Shown: positions 34,380-45,779 of the stretch, one piece after another
Numbering within the stretch: the stretch's first letter is position 1
Layout: each line of letters opens with the position of its first letter
From: Brienomyrus brachyistius
Lineage: Eukaryota > Chordata > Actinopteri > Osteoglossiformes > Mormyridae
NCBI RefSeq assembly: GCF_023856365.1
Contig: NC_064554.1
Location: 10,159,001 to 10,223,000 of the forward strand
Direction: 5' to 3'
DNA length: 64,000 nucleotides
Position numbers and translations under genes: made by a program
Notes under the pieces: generated by a model
What the model saw: the letters and a program-made list of their open reading frames with translations, nothing else
Database searches by the model: none
Told to the model about the DNA's origin: nothing

Positions 34380-37370
34380 CCAACATTTTAATTCTCCTCA
34401 ATCGAAACACTTGATCATGGAGACATTTGCCAAAAAAAAACATTCAATTGTTCTTTGTTCTTTGTGATTTTTATATAATGAAATGTGTGAAATAAATTCT
34501 CTTTTTTGGCAGATACCATAAACTTTTGTCAATTTCTTTGAGGCAGATAATACTCAATAGATTTGAATAAATAAATCTCTGCATCATAAACAGATCAGTT
34601 CTGGTGGAAGAAGCTATTGCAGTGTTTCACGTAATAAAAGCTAACACTGCAGCTGCACCCTAGTGGTGAGGTAAGGAATTACAAGAGGAGGATTTCACAT
34701 TTGTCAGACTTACCAGTCCTTACACTATGTTAATCCTTTGATCCCTTTGATATCCCTCCCCTTGCTTATTTTTTCTATTCAATGTCTGAGCTTTCTCTTA
34801 GGAACCCATTCATCTGCAAAGCCCCTATACGTAGCAGCCAGCAAGTCGTGCAGAAAGAAGCCGGGACCAGGGAAAGCCTGACAGGAAATGGTTAAGCTTC
34901 AACACCCTGCAACACACAGTGCAATGCAGGTGTAGCTCGATGACCTCATATGAGTTTGACTGTCAAAACGCTACAATCTGTAAAGGACAATTGAAACATG
35001 GGGATAGGGGCATGACAGACGCACACACTCAGATTTCTGTCCTCCTAAAACAAATATCTATAACATCTGGCCGTGGCAAATGGGCAGCTAAGAAGCACGT
35101 AATCATGTACAGAAGGCATAAGCTGCTCCATTAAAAGCTAAGCTGTGTTAGCTAAGCAATCTATGTAAATCCACACATGGGAGAGCTCATCTAGAGGGAC
35201 GCAAAAACACATTCAGGAAGTGAGTTATTGTTTTGTTATATATATAATTTCAGCGGATTGAAGATTGATATCGTAACATGGAGTTTATATAACATCTTCA
35301 TACAGTGTACATTCTGTTTGGTTATATCATGCCCTATGTGGCATTTCAGATTTATTCAGGTCTATTTTACATGTGATGTGTGCAGCCTGCTAGCGAACAT
35401 CAGCGTTTAGATGCGTGTTTGTTCAGAACTAAGGTAAACAACATATTGATAACGAAGTATTTAGGCCACTAAATACTAAACCAGAGGCATCCTATACAGT
35501 TACAAAAGTATGTGTTTTGCCATGGAAAGTTTGCTGGCGGAGAGGTGAGCCAATCAGTCGCTTTCCAATTAGATTCATTAAGAGACTCAGACGACATTAA
35601 GGCAGAATTTCCGGAACGTAAGCTGGGGACATGCACCTCTCCTGGTGCTTATTCAAAGTAATGTTTCTATCAGAACAAGGTGCATCTATTAACTTTCCTT
35701 GTAATCAAAAGACAGAGGGAAAAAAATACACCTTAAATGCTTCCAGGGCTGAATTGGATTCCTGTCCCTAGACCATTAAAACCAATAAAAAGTTAACACA
35801 GTTCAGGCCAGCAATGCCACGCCATTCTGCACCAGTGTCTCCTTCTGTTAGCATGTTACCATGACAGAAATTCTGGACATACTTGCTGCAGTTACATACT
35901 AAACACCGAATAAACATATAAATCAGATAATGCTTTCAGGATGGGAAGGACCCAGAAGAGTAGCAGTTCTGTCAAAATAAGAAATTATGGATTCTATTTA
36001 GGGCTAAACTGTCTCTCACTCCGTTAGATGCCCTTCTTGAAGCTGGGCAGAGTTCGCTGAATACTAACACTGTTTCATTAATATTTTTTTGTCTTTCTAT
36101 TTTCATTTATATTTGTTGGTCTTTTGGATCGAGCCACTTGATGTGGCAGGTCCAATTTCACTCGACTGGAGAATGTGACCCGCAAGTCTGTTATGACTGA
36201 AGAAATATCACACACTACTCCATATTCTCCACTCAGAGGTCCATCGAGCAGCACTGGAACTCAATATACTCTGCTGTCAACCCTTGGCCACAGTCACACA
36301 GGGTGCTGCGTCAACTTAACGCAATCGCGCCACATTTTCCACAGCTGCGGGACGCATCAGCAGGGAACGAGCTGCACACATGCTGACCGTTTCATCGATC
36401 AGAGTGTTGCATTAAGGGAGAGAGCGCTTCAAGCATAAATGCATGCAAGGTGATGCATTTCAGATCCACTGTGCAGATTAAATCATAAATCCTAAAAGCC
36501 AAATGGCACGCTTTAGGAGAAATGTGTCAAGCACAGCAGACAAAATACAGATGAGAAATACAATCCGCGTAGGGTCAGAATCCATTCCCTATGAGCCACT
36601 ATAATTCCACAGGCAATATTTTCCCCAGACTGGTACCCAAGCTGAATGAGGTGGCCTTTGTGGACCATTGAGGTGCACTGAGGAACTTTAGCTACACAGA
36701 TGGATCTCATTGACTGTGATGAAAAATGACCGTGAATCAGAGGTTAACTCAATGATGAAGGAGAGAGAGTATTTTTTTAGTCTCTGATGAAATGACCTAT
36801 TTAACGCCACATTTCACAATGTTTGGGCATGTAAAAATAGCTACTGAAGAAAAATTTGGTCTGGATCTGCTGTGATTTATGATGAGCTGACTCACACGTC
36901 CAGGACTGTATCCCTGAACCGCCTATTTACATTTAACTGAAATGAAACACCTGTCAGCGCAGACAGAAAGCCAAATGACAGCAAGACCTGGCAGCATGCA
37001 ATCTGGCTTTTCAGGCCCGATCCACAGCAGGTTCTCTCCATGAACATGTCCTTACATGGTCCGTGCAATTTCACTGGCTTGTAGTTCAGAGGGATGCAGA
37101 ACAAAAAGCCATTAAAATCCAGTGGGTGTAGAAGAATGCAATGGAAGTCAAAGTTCTGATCCATGATCCTGCATGACAGCGATCCAGCGTCACAAGCCAT
37201 TTCCTGACCATAAGTGATGTGCATCTTCAGCTACGGAAGGATAATCCCGGTGTTTAGCTCTGTGATGCACATCCACACCTTGAAAAAGGCTTGAAAAATC
37301 ACGTTCTTAAGCAGTATTGCCGTTATCACCTCCTTCGTGTCGACAGGTTATGTACAGCTTGGTAGCTTAT
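34380..37370. other. Intron-like, no recognisable gene
   Basis: A 110-codon minus-strand frame at 37224-36892 is cysteine-rich but has no known domain and no clear splice sites. The rest is unique AT-rich DNA. Confidence 0.4.
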
Positions 37371-37374
37371 AGGC

Positions 37375-37560
37375 CAAGCAGGTAGCAATGTAGCCTCACA
37401 CATCAAGGGTTGGGATTACACCCGGTCTTACATCTGTTTGAGCCTCCGGCATTCTGGTAATGTGTCCTTCAGTCTGCGTTAAGCGTCTGCATTAAGCGTC
37501 TGCGATGGGCTCCCCTACCTCAACAGTTTGCTGAAGATGAATGGATATATAAACACAAGC
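37375..37560 (+). mobile_element. Diverged SINE remnant
   Basis: AGCAGGTAGCAATGTAGCCTCACACATCAAGGG and the later GCGATGGGCTCCCCTACCTC...GAATGGATAT resemble SINE head and tail with most of the middle altered. Confidence 0.4.
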
Positions 37561-38974
37561 TCAGGAGAGCTGCTCAAACATCTATGGCCACAACTGGCAG
37601 ATGTAATATATAGTCCAGGAAAACGTTCTTTAATGCCAATGCAAACGAATTCTGCCACAAACAGACAGTATGAGTCTCTATGTGAAACAAGACAAAACAG
37701 TGTAAATGCTGCTCTGATGACTTTGTTTTATGACACAATAAAATGTCAGACCTATGAGGCTGACCGACTGCTCTCAGGTAAAATCACTCTTGTCCCTCGA
37801 CTTTCTCCTCCTGTCCTGGCATCGGCCTTTCTTCGTGGACAGACTCTGCTTGGCAGATTGCTGTACCTGCCCCCGCTTATTCTTTCCACATCCTTTTCAT
37901 TTTCTGTATATTCTTTGCTTTAACATCGCATCAAATAGGAGAAAAAAAAAAACAAACAAAATGGCCGTTACCTGTGCTATGACCTACCCTTCACCATCAT
38001 CGGGGGCACAGAGAGGGACAGGGGTCAGGGAACCAAAGCCCAACCAGGCAATATCAGCATCAACACAAAACGCAATACACTAATCAGCATCCAGTGCAAT
38101 CTGTTCTGCTATTCTAACAACTATAAATATCCTTGAAAATGTTGACTTGCACTAAAATATTGATTTTTTTTCCCCCCGCTATTTATTACTAATTAGAGTT
38201 TTAGAAGTCACTTTCTTCTAATTACACTGAGCTAACTTTGAAATAACCTTGAGCTATACTATTTTTCCCCCTTTAATCTTGGAGCAGCCGCCAGACAGAT
38301 CTGTGCTCTCCAAGGTCTCCACTGAGTAGCTGGCATACAGCGTGCAGTAGACCTCTCGCTACATTCTCTGCCAAGGGATTACATGGCAATTACATGGCAT
38401 TTCAGGAGATCTATTACTGAAATGTAGGAAACTGTGGGAATATCCTCCTTCTCCATAATCGTTCTTTTATGCATAATGGCGTGTGCGTCACTTAATTTGA
38501 TTACAAGGTTATAATAAGCCAGACAATTCAGCATTTACTTTATGCTCTAGACCAGGAGTGTGATACGTTCAATATAACCAGAAAATGTAGGAATATATGT
38601 GCGCATCTGTAAGATACACGAATCTAACACATAAATCTGTTTTAATGAGTCAATACTTAGTGTAGTGATTATAGTGTAAACTAATGACAAACTGATCTCT
38701 TAATGGAAATATTTCAGTGCGATTTAACCTTTGTTTTACTGTCCATTATCCTCATGCTCTGTACTATTGAATTCGGTCTATTACTGAGTATTGAGATGTT
38801 TAATTATGTGTACCTGAGAGGCATTTTGCTTTAAATCAAAGCAGTATTTTATTTTTTTTTTTGCATTTCAGCAATACAAAAATGGTGTAGTGATACTTTC
38901 TTCATCTCCATTGGGAACTTCGGTTGCCACATGAGACACACAGGCACATACGCAGGTAGGGAGCATGTTTGTGT

Positions 38975-39125
38975 GTGTGTGTCAGAGCAGAGGGTCAGTC
39001 AGTGCCCAGCTCCTCTGGAGAATTTGGCCTTTAGGGCCCAACGTTCACCCATCCACAGGATTTGAACCTGCAGCTTTTAAATCCCGAGTCCGAACCCACA
39101 GAAACTTTCACATGCCCCATTCCCG
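38975..39125 (+). mobile_element. Fragment of an unclassified fish repeat
   Basis: GGCCTTTAGGGCCCAACG, CCACAGGATTTGAACCTGCA and ATCCCGAGTCCGAACCC resemble the 'ggcccaacagtggcatctt...gattcgaacctgcgacc' repeat seen in many fish genomes. It directly abuts the 23-bp array. Confidence 0.4.
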
Positions 39126-39203
39126 GTATCAAGCTGCTCCTGAAATACTGACCTTGTTAGACCAGCAGTAATTTAATTAGTGACAGCACAAGTTTGGAGC
39201 ACA

Positions 39204-40230
39204 AGCATGTCTGTGTCTGGAGCTCCGGCATGTCTGCGTCTGGAGCTCCGGCATTTCTGCGTCTGGAGTGCCGGCATGTCTGCTTCTGGAGTGCCGGCAT
39301 GTCTGCTTCTGGAGCTCCGGCATTTCTGCGTCTGGAGCTCCGGCATGTCTGCGTCTGGAGCGCCGGCATGTCTGCGTCTGGAGATCCGGCACGTCTGCGT
39401 CTGGAGCTCCGGCACGTCTGCGTCTGGAGCGCCGGCACGTCTGCGTCTGGAGCTCCGGCACGTCTGCTTCTGGAGCGCCGGCACGACTGCTTCTGGAGCG
39501 CCGGCACGTCTGCGTCTGGAGATCCGGCACGTCTGCGTCTGCAGCTCCGGCACGTCTGCGTCTGGAGCTCCGGCACGTCTGCTTCTGGAGCGCCGGCACG
39601 TCTGCGTCTGGAGCGCCGGCACGTCTGCTTCTGGAGCGCCGGCACGTCTGCGTCTGGAGCGCCGGCACGTCTGCGTCTGGAGCGCCGGCACGTCTGCGTC
39701 TGGAGCGCCGGCACGTCTGCGTCTGGAGCTCCGGCACGTCTGCTTCTGGAGATCCGGCACGTCTGCGTCTGGAGCTCCGGCACGTCTGCGTCTGGAGCGC
39801 CGGCACGTCTGCGTCTGGAGCTCCGGCACGTCTGCGTCTGGAGCGCCGGCACGTCCGCGTCTGGAGCTCCGGCACGTCCGCTTCTGGAGCTCCGGCACGT
39901 CCGCGCCTGGAGCTCCGGCACGTCCGCGCCTGGAGCGCCGGCACGTCCGCGTCTGGAGCTCCGGCACGTCCGCTTCTGGAGCTCCGGCACGTCCGCTTCT
40001 GGAGCTCCTGCACGTCCGCGTCTGGAGCGCCGGCACGTCCGCGTCTGGAGCTCCGGCACGTCCGCGCCTGGAGCTCCGGCACGTCCGCGCCTGGAGCTCC
40101 GGCACGTCCGCGCCTGGAGCTCCGGCACGTCCGCGCCTGGAGCTCCGGCACGTCCGCGCCTGGAGCTCCGGCACGTCCGCGCCTGGAGCGCCGGCACGTC
40201 TGCGTCTGGAGCGCCGGCATGTCTGCTTCT
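39204..40230. repeat. GC-rich 23-bp minisatellite, about 44 copies
   Basis: Units such as TCTGCGTCTGGAGCGCCGGC followed by ACG run from 39210 to 40221 with no phase change (43 x 23 bases between the first and last unit starts). There is no stop codon in any register on either strand, so all six frames stay open for over 330 codons with a 23-residue protein period (for example GRAGAPGADVPELQ on the minus strand). That is a property of a stop-free unit whose length is not a multiple of 3, not evidence of a gene. Units 1-7 carry CATG or CATT, units to about 39850 carry CACGTCTGCG, later ones CACGTCCGCG, and the last units revert. Confidence 0.97.
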
Positions 40231-40960
40231 CTACATAAAATGGACTACCTCCATCCCTCCCTCCCTCTATCACACTGAAACGGTGGATTTATGGCTGATC
40301 AGAAACGCGTGAGTGTGGCAGTGCAGCATTTACTGGCTTACCTTAGCAAGGGCTTGGGGTGATTGAACTGGCTCAAATTGATTTGTTCTACCTCAACCAC
40401 CTAATTTTCAACATTCTGTGTATACAGCATATATTCAGTTAAGACAACACCTATAAGGCACATATTTAATGTTACACACACGGATTGAACAGGAACTAGC
40501 ATTCACCACCCACAAATAGATGGCTTTAATAAAACTGAGGCCAATGATTTATAAATCCATAAATTTGAAAGATTGCAGGTCTGAAGGCCACAGGGCATTG
40601 TGGACCTTATTAAGCTCGACTGGGAGGAGTCTTTAAACCCATCTAAGAATGAAGTACAATACTACTGAGAAGATCTTATTGCTAACCTTGTGCTATGTAC
40701 AAGGAGGGGGAGGGGGGGACTATCTGGGCTTTCTGTAGGGTAGGAGACACTTTCAAAGCCAGATAGAGCATAATAGCTCCCTGTTTGTGACACAAGCTCA
40801 AAAAAGTGGGCTGTATTTTAGAGGGTTTTTCATTACCATGCTCACATTTTGGGGTGATGCTATTTCGGACTGAGAAGACCCTCCCCCAAACTTTTAGCCT
40901 GAAGGAATAAGCACAGCCTCATAAAAATGTTGTTTGTATCCATCAAATGGGCAACTTTCA

Positions 40961-41063
40961 CCCTTTGGGACAGTACTCCACCCTCTAGGATCGTGCTTCA
41001 CCCTCTAGGATGGTGCTCCACCCTCTAGGATGGTGCTCCACCCTCTGGGACGGTGCTTCACCC
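40961..41063. repeat. 20-bp tandem repeat, 5 copies
   Basis: CCCTCTAGGATGGTGCTCCA-type units begin at 40961, 40981, 41001, 41021 and 41041; the outer copies are more diverged. Confidence 0.9.
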
Positions 41064-41768
41064 ACAGACCAAACCCACAGTAATTCCACTGGATAAGACA
41101 CACCAAATCCTTCATACAGAAATTCCCGACTAATGCAAGCTAAATCAGAACACAAAAAAAAAAGTTCTGACATACATAGATTTTTTGGAAGTGCTAAATG
41201 AAAACGACAACATACGTTGAAAATATACACAATATTAATCCTTTCATTTATATAAAATGTGTTCTTCAATATGTATTACTAGTATTTTTTTGGCTCATCT
41301 GCTTGTTGCTTTGAGGTGTCTTGAATGGTACGGTGGGCCGTTCCACATGCATAAAACTGGACTTCTGTAAGAGTTGGTAGAACAGCTCACTTTCTTTAGC
41401 TGAGAACTGCCTGCACTTATCTTTGGCTCCATAGGCCTTCCAGATCTGGGCACTGTCCTCTCAGCCTGTTCAGCTCTTGCCCCTTCAGAAGATGGGATGG
41501 CATTCGCGGAGTACTGGGGCGGTCAGCGTGGTGACTGGCTTTCTTGGGAAGGGGAGACATGACCAAGCTGGCATGTGTTTAGAAACATGTATATAATGGC
41601 CTGTTACAATCCAAGCCCTGTAACCTGCATTACTTATTGCTGTGATATTTTGGTTTGTGTGCTGTTAAGGTTCTACCCCACTCTCTCTCACCCTGAAACG
41701 GAACACTGTTTCCATGAAACATGTGCCTCACTTGGAAAAGTCCCTGTGTCACATGATACGACGAGAGA

Positions 41769-42081
41769 CAGGGACGGATTATGGATTGTGTGGGCCCCTG
41801 GGCAAAACGTTCGCGAGCCCCCCCCCCCCCCCCCCCACCACCAGCACCACCACCACAACCACCACAATTCAAGGGCCCTTGGCAGCCAAACGCCCTCCCT
41901 ATAGGGTCAGGGGCCCTTGTAGGCAGAGGATCAAAGCATGTAGGCCCTCTAAAATAGCCAAACGAAAATACATTGTTGATAAGTGTTGCAAATTGTTTTG
42001 GGCTAGGGGCCCCACGGGTCCCCTGCACCCCAAGGGCCCCTGGGCAGTAGTCCCGCTGGCCCGGTCCGTAATCCGTCCCTG
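41769..42081. mobile_element. Non-autonomous hAT-type element (313 bp) with perfect 8-bp target-site duplication
   Basis: The ends are inverted repeats: CAGGGACGGATTATGGAT at the left and GTCCGTAATCCGTCCCTG at the right (16 of 18 paired). The element is flanked by ACGAGAGA at 41761-41768 and 42082-42089. An 8-bp duplication and CAGGG termini define the hAT superfamily. The interior is GC-rich (GGGCCCCTGGGCAAAA, repeated GGCCC motifs) with a poly-C tract at 41818-41836 and no transposase. The perfect duplication suggests a fairly young insertion. Confidence 0.9.
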
Positions 42082-42089
42082 ACGAGAGA

Positions 42090-44260
42090 GACTATGCCTA
42101 TGTCATTAACATATACAGTACAGTGGCAGGAGTGCAAAATGCATGCCTTCTGTTGCTGAAATTGCTGAGAGAACCAAAATGCATTATGTTTATTTTGGTG
42201 GTTGTAATCAGTCTCACTGCCCCCTCTTCTTGGTATCAGCTAATACTCAGACCAAGCTGAAAAAGCAGTCAGAGGCCGAGCTGCAGTCTGCCTCTAATTA
42301 GATGGGTCCATGATATTTTTCGCTTAACAACAATGTACAGGAGAGCTGCTCTTCCCCGTTGCCGTTATAACTCGGCACACACAGATGTGCTCAGTCAGTC
42401 AATTAACCCAGGTCGACCTCTGCTGCCTCTTTCAAGTCACACTGTGATTTTGAAATTACTGCGCCATTGAAAATGAAAACTGCTGGACACTGAAAAGCAG
42501 ATATATATTAAACAATAAAGGCAAGGCATTTTAGTCACAATAAACAGTTTTGCTGCATAGAGGAATGTATCATGGCTTAAAAGTTATTCTCTTCAATGTA
42601 TTCAGCCATGACTGAAGGTTAAATGTTCGATGTTCTAATGGTATGTGATGTCTTTCTGCTTGTATATTGAATTCTGTATACCTGGTTAGTAGATATTTTG
42701 CAGTGATTAAATTTAACTTTTAATCTGGATGATCCCCGACTGTAACCACGATGCAATTTGCATGATAATGTTTGCGTTGCCCTTTGCCATGGCTGAAGTA
42801 ATTGCTTCAGGATGACAAATTGGTGAATCAGCAATTCAAAATATCCTCCTTGTGTCAATTAACTGAGGCTTTGAAGAAGTGCTCCAGCCACATTTTACGA
42901 GCACAGCAGGGAATGTTGACATAGGTTTGAGGAACTATACAACAGTGAATTGATTTAGGATTTACGGAGCTTCTCCATTTTAATTGCTTGTGATGATGTG
43001 GGTTTTGTCCACTAACAATCTCTTCTCGTCTGCAAATTTTCATTTGCATTCAATTATTCTGGGATCTTGACACCATGCTCTGGGATTTTCACCCACGTGC
43101 TGATTTCTAAACAGATGCCATTTCCAAGGGAAGACTATTGGAAAAGAAAAAGACTGAATTTAGATATGAGCGCAGGCAGAACCGGCAGGAAATAAATAAA
43201 TAAACGGAAAGATAAGCCCATTCAACATTTTCCACCCCCCGAGTATCAGGAAGTGGAACACAGCATGTGTCAGCATCATGACGGGACACATTATCTCCGT
43301 GTAGGTAACTGTGTGCATTTCCATGCCTGGCGATTCCAACTCTGCCTCGGCCTAAACTTGCCGGTAACCTCCTCCGAGCCTGGCTCCTTTCCTCCTGACT
43401 TCTGAGATGTCTTCACATTTTTTCTTTCTGCCTGCAAGTCCTCTCATCCCCAGCCTGACTCTTCCACAACTACCTAGACCCTAAGGTTTCCAGTCTAATG
43501 TATCATGATGTAATGTGTACTCATTGTCTTCATGGCAGTTTCTCACATTTATTGAACTGGGTCTGAGGCCTTAATTGCATGATGCTTTTTTTTTTCTTGA
43601 TAAATGTATTGTTATAATTAGGTAATCCCATGATAACGGTGCAATGTTTCCATACGCCACATTATTTACTTGTGATTGAATAGGACTGTTAGGATTTTGT
43701 TGACATATGCGCAGGCTACAGTCCTTCAGAGGGCTGCTTGACGTTCCTTCCCGCTTCCGGCCGCTCTTGGTGCACTGGTGCACGCTTCACACAAAGTGTC
43801 ACGGCCCACTGTTCTAAGCAAGAGGGACACTCTGCTTGCCCCGGGGAAGCGTCACGGTCCCGGCCTGGGAGGGTGTGGCGTGATGGTTAGGGTTAGGACT
43901 GCAGAACTATAAGTCATGCTAGCTATAGTGTATCGTTATAAGGGGATACGAGGAGCGCGAATAAATAAAAGCGTGTCTCATTGGGCATTAGTAACATAAG
44001 ACTCAGGAGGTCGATTTCACATGCATTACGATACGTATTCTTATCCTAGATGCTGCTGCAGGATGGCAATTCAGATGTAATAAGTCAACCTTTTAATAAC
44101 GAGCTTCCTCGAATTATAATGCCATAAAACTGCTTTATTAAGCCACAATTTACAATAGGACCCCGAAGCGCCTACGACTGCTCTGCAGACCCCGGGGTCC
44201 CCAGGCGTAAAATATGTGCTCGCATCTAACATTATGACTTTCCTTTCTTGGGAAATGAAG
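42090..44260. other. Intron-like, no recognisable gene
   Basis: No coding, RNA or repeat signal beyond a short SINE-like phrase GTGTGGCGTGATGGTTAGG at about 43873-43891. Confidence 0.4.
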
Positions 44261-44299
44261 AGTTTATAGACATTTTCCCCTTGGGATAGGAGTGAATTT

Positions 44300-44520
44300 C
44301 TCAGTAGGAGCGTTTTGGAGAGGACACTGTCGTGATGTTTCCACTCTCACAGCATGACCCCCTTTCTCTGCAGCTGCACTCTGCCGTCCGACGGGTGCTG
44401 ATCGCCCAGCGGGGGCTCGCCAACAGTCCCGTCTCACTCTGCCTCTAGCGGCGACGCACCCCGGCATTCTCTGAGAACGGCTTTGTCGCCGAGGTGCCTC
44501 CTGGCTCCACAGTGCCATGA
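44300..44520. other. CpG-rich stretch, no recognised gene
   Basis: GC-rich with several CpGs in an AT-rich neighbourhood. An 84-codon minus-strand frame (44518-44264) is arginine-rich and matches nothing I recognise. It could be a small CpG island, a decayed repeat or an unrecognised exon. Confidence 0.3.
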
Positions 44521-44734
44521 TTTAGCTGTTGTTTTGTGCTTAACTGTTCAGCGTTCGACTGGCCAGATGAAGTGAGATAGAAATCAGTTCTACCGCAGAC
44601 ACTGGAGTCGGGAAACAGATACACCGGAGAAGAAATTCTGCCAGGTGGTCATGATAAAAGGTCAATAATTCCTGAAGCAGACTGGCTGACGAATGAACAG
44701 GGTGTCATTTCTAAACCTCATTGTAACAGTGGGT

Positions 44735-44970
44735 AACGCCGTTGGGTCACACCAGCAGGACTGGAGGTTTGCATCCTTCTCCTGCTGTGTATGTGTGCAG
44801 AGTTTGCATATCCAACGACATGCAGTCAGTTGAGTTATTGTCCCTAAATTGCTGTTCGTATGTGTGCATGTGTGTCCTGCCATGGACTGACATCCCACCC
44901 AGTGTGTCCCTGCCCCGTGCCCATGGCTTCCTGGGATCGACTCCAGGCCCCATAATCCTCTACTGGAGAG
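44735..44970 (+). mobile_element. Diverged SINE remnant
   Basis: GTGTGCAGAGTTTGCATATCC, AAATTGCTGTTCGTATGTGTGCATG, GTCCTGCCATGGACTGACATCC and GCCCATGGCTTCCTGGGATCG follow the SINE body and tail in order. Confidence 0.65.
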
Positions 44971-45627
44971 TCAGATGGGAAATTGGTGGCTAGAAAGAAG
45001 GAAGTCTGACCTTACGTGACTTTCCTAAAGCTGCAGGTTGTGTAAGATTAGTTGACGTTTATTTAAAGTACTGAGAAAAAAAACCCACTGAAAACATGGT
45101 GGTTATAACAGACAAAAACAGTCGGAGTGTTAAAGGGTAACAAAGTCAAAAAAATATAAAACGTGTGATTGTTAATCAGCAGGGTTGATATTTATTAATG
45201 CGGTGGGAACATTTAAAAAAAATGCTATAAAAAAAAAACGTCCTCCAACTTGTGATTATGCAACAGCACACAAGTCTGCAGGAACATCATAGCACTGTAC
45301 AGTGAGACTGTTCACTGAGATGCCAGTGGCAGCTAATGACAACCTCTGCACAGCAGAAAGCCAGGCCTAACTAAGCCCATGTGAACAGGTTCTGCTAAAT
45401 TACTGTTTTGAAGCAATTAGGAAGGTATATTTCTAGAAAGGTTGTCTTTAATTACATGATCTGAAGTGACATGTAGCCCCATTAGTGCGGTAAGAATGAA
45501 GGACATATTAAATGTTAAATTACACAGAGCAGCTGTGTATCAAAACATGGCATTTTCATGAATGGAAATGGATATCAAAACTGAAATAGCAAAAAGCTGA
45601 ATTCTCAACTTGATGGTAAATGATCAT

Positions 45628-45775
45628 CCCCTCCATGGAACCCCCCGTCTGGTGCCCTCAGCATCCTGGGATAGGTCCCAGACCCCGCGCCCCGTGACCC
45701 TGTACTGCACAATTACTAATACTACTAATTATGGAAGATGGATGGTTTTCCAAGGAAAATGGATAGAAGGGATGG
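45628..45775 (+). mobile_element. SINE tail remnant
   Basis: CCCCGTCTGGTGCCCTCAGC, CCTGGGATAGGTCCCAGACC, CCGTGACCCTGTACTGCACA and GATGGATGG match a SINE 3' end. Confidence 0.55.
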
Positions 45776-45779
45776 ATTA

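Noticed and set aside
36892..37224. 110-codon cysteine-rich minus-strand frame
   Set aside because: The cysteine spacing fits no family I know, and clear acceptor and donor sites are absent.
39157..40312. Six overlapping long open frames of 336-372 codons with arginine-rich or cysteine-rich repeats
   Set aside because: They are the automatic result of a stop-free 23-bp unit repeated out of phase with codons. All six frames being open argues against any one being selected, and no start or splice context or non-repeat domain is present.
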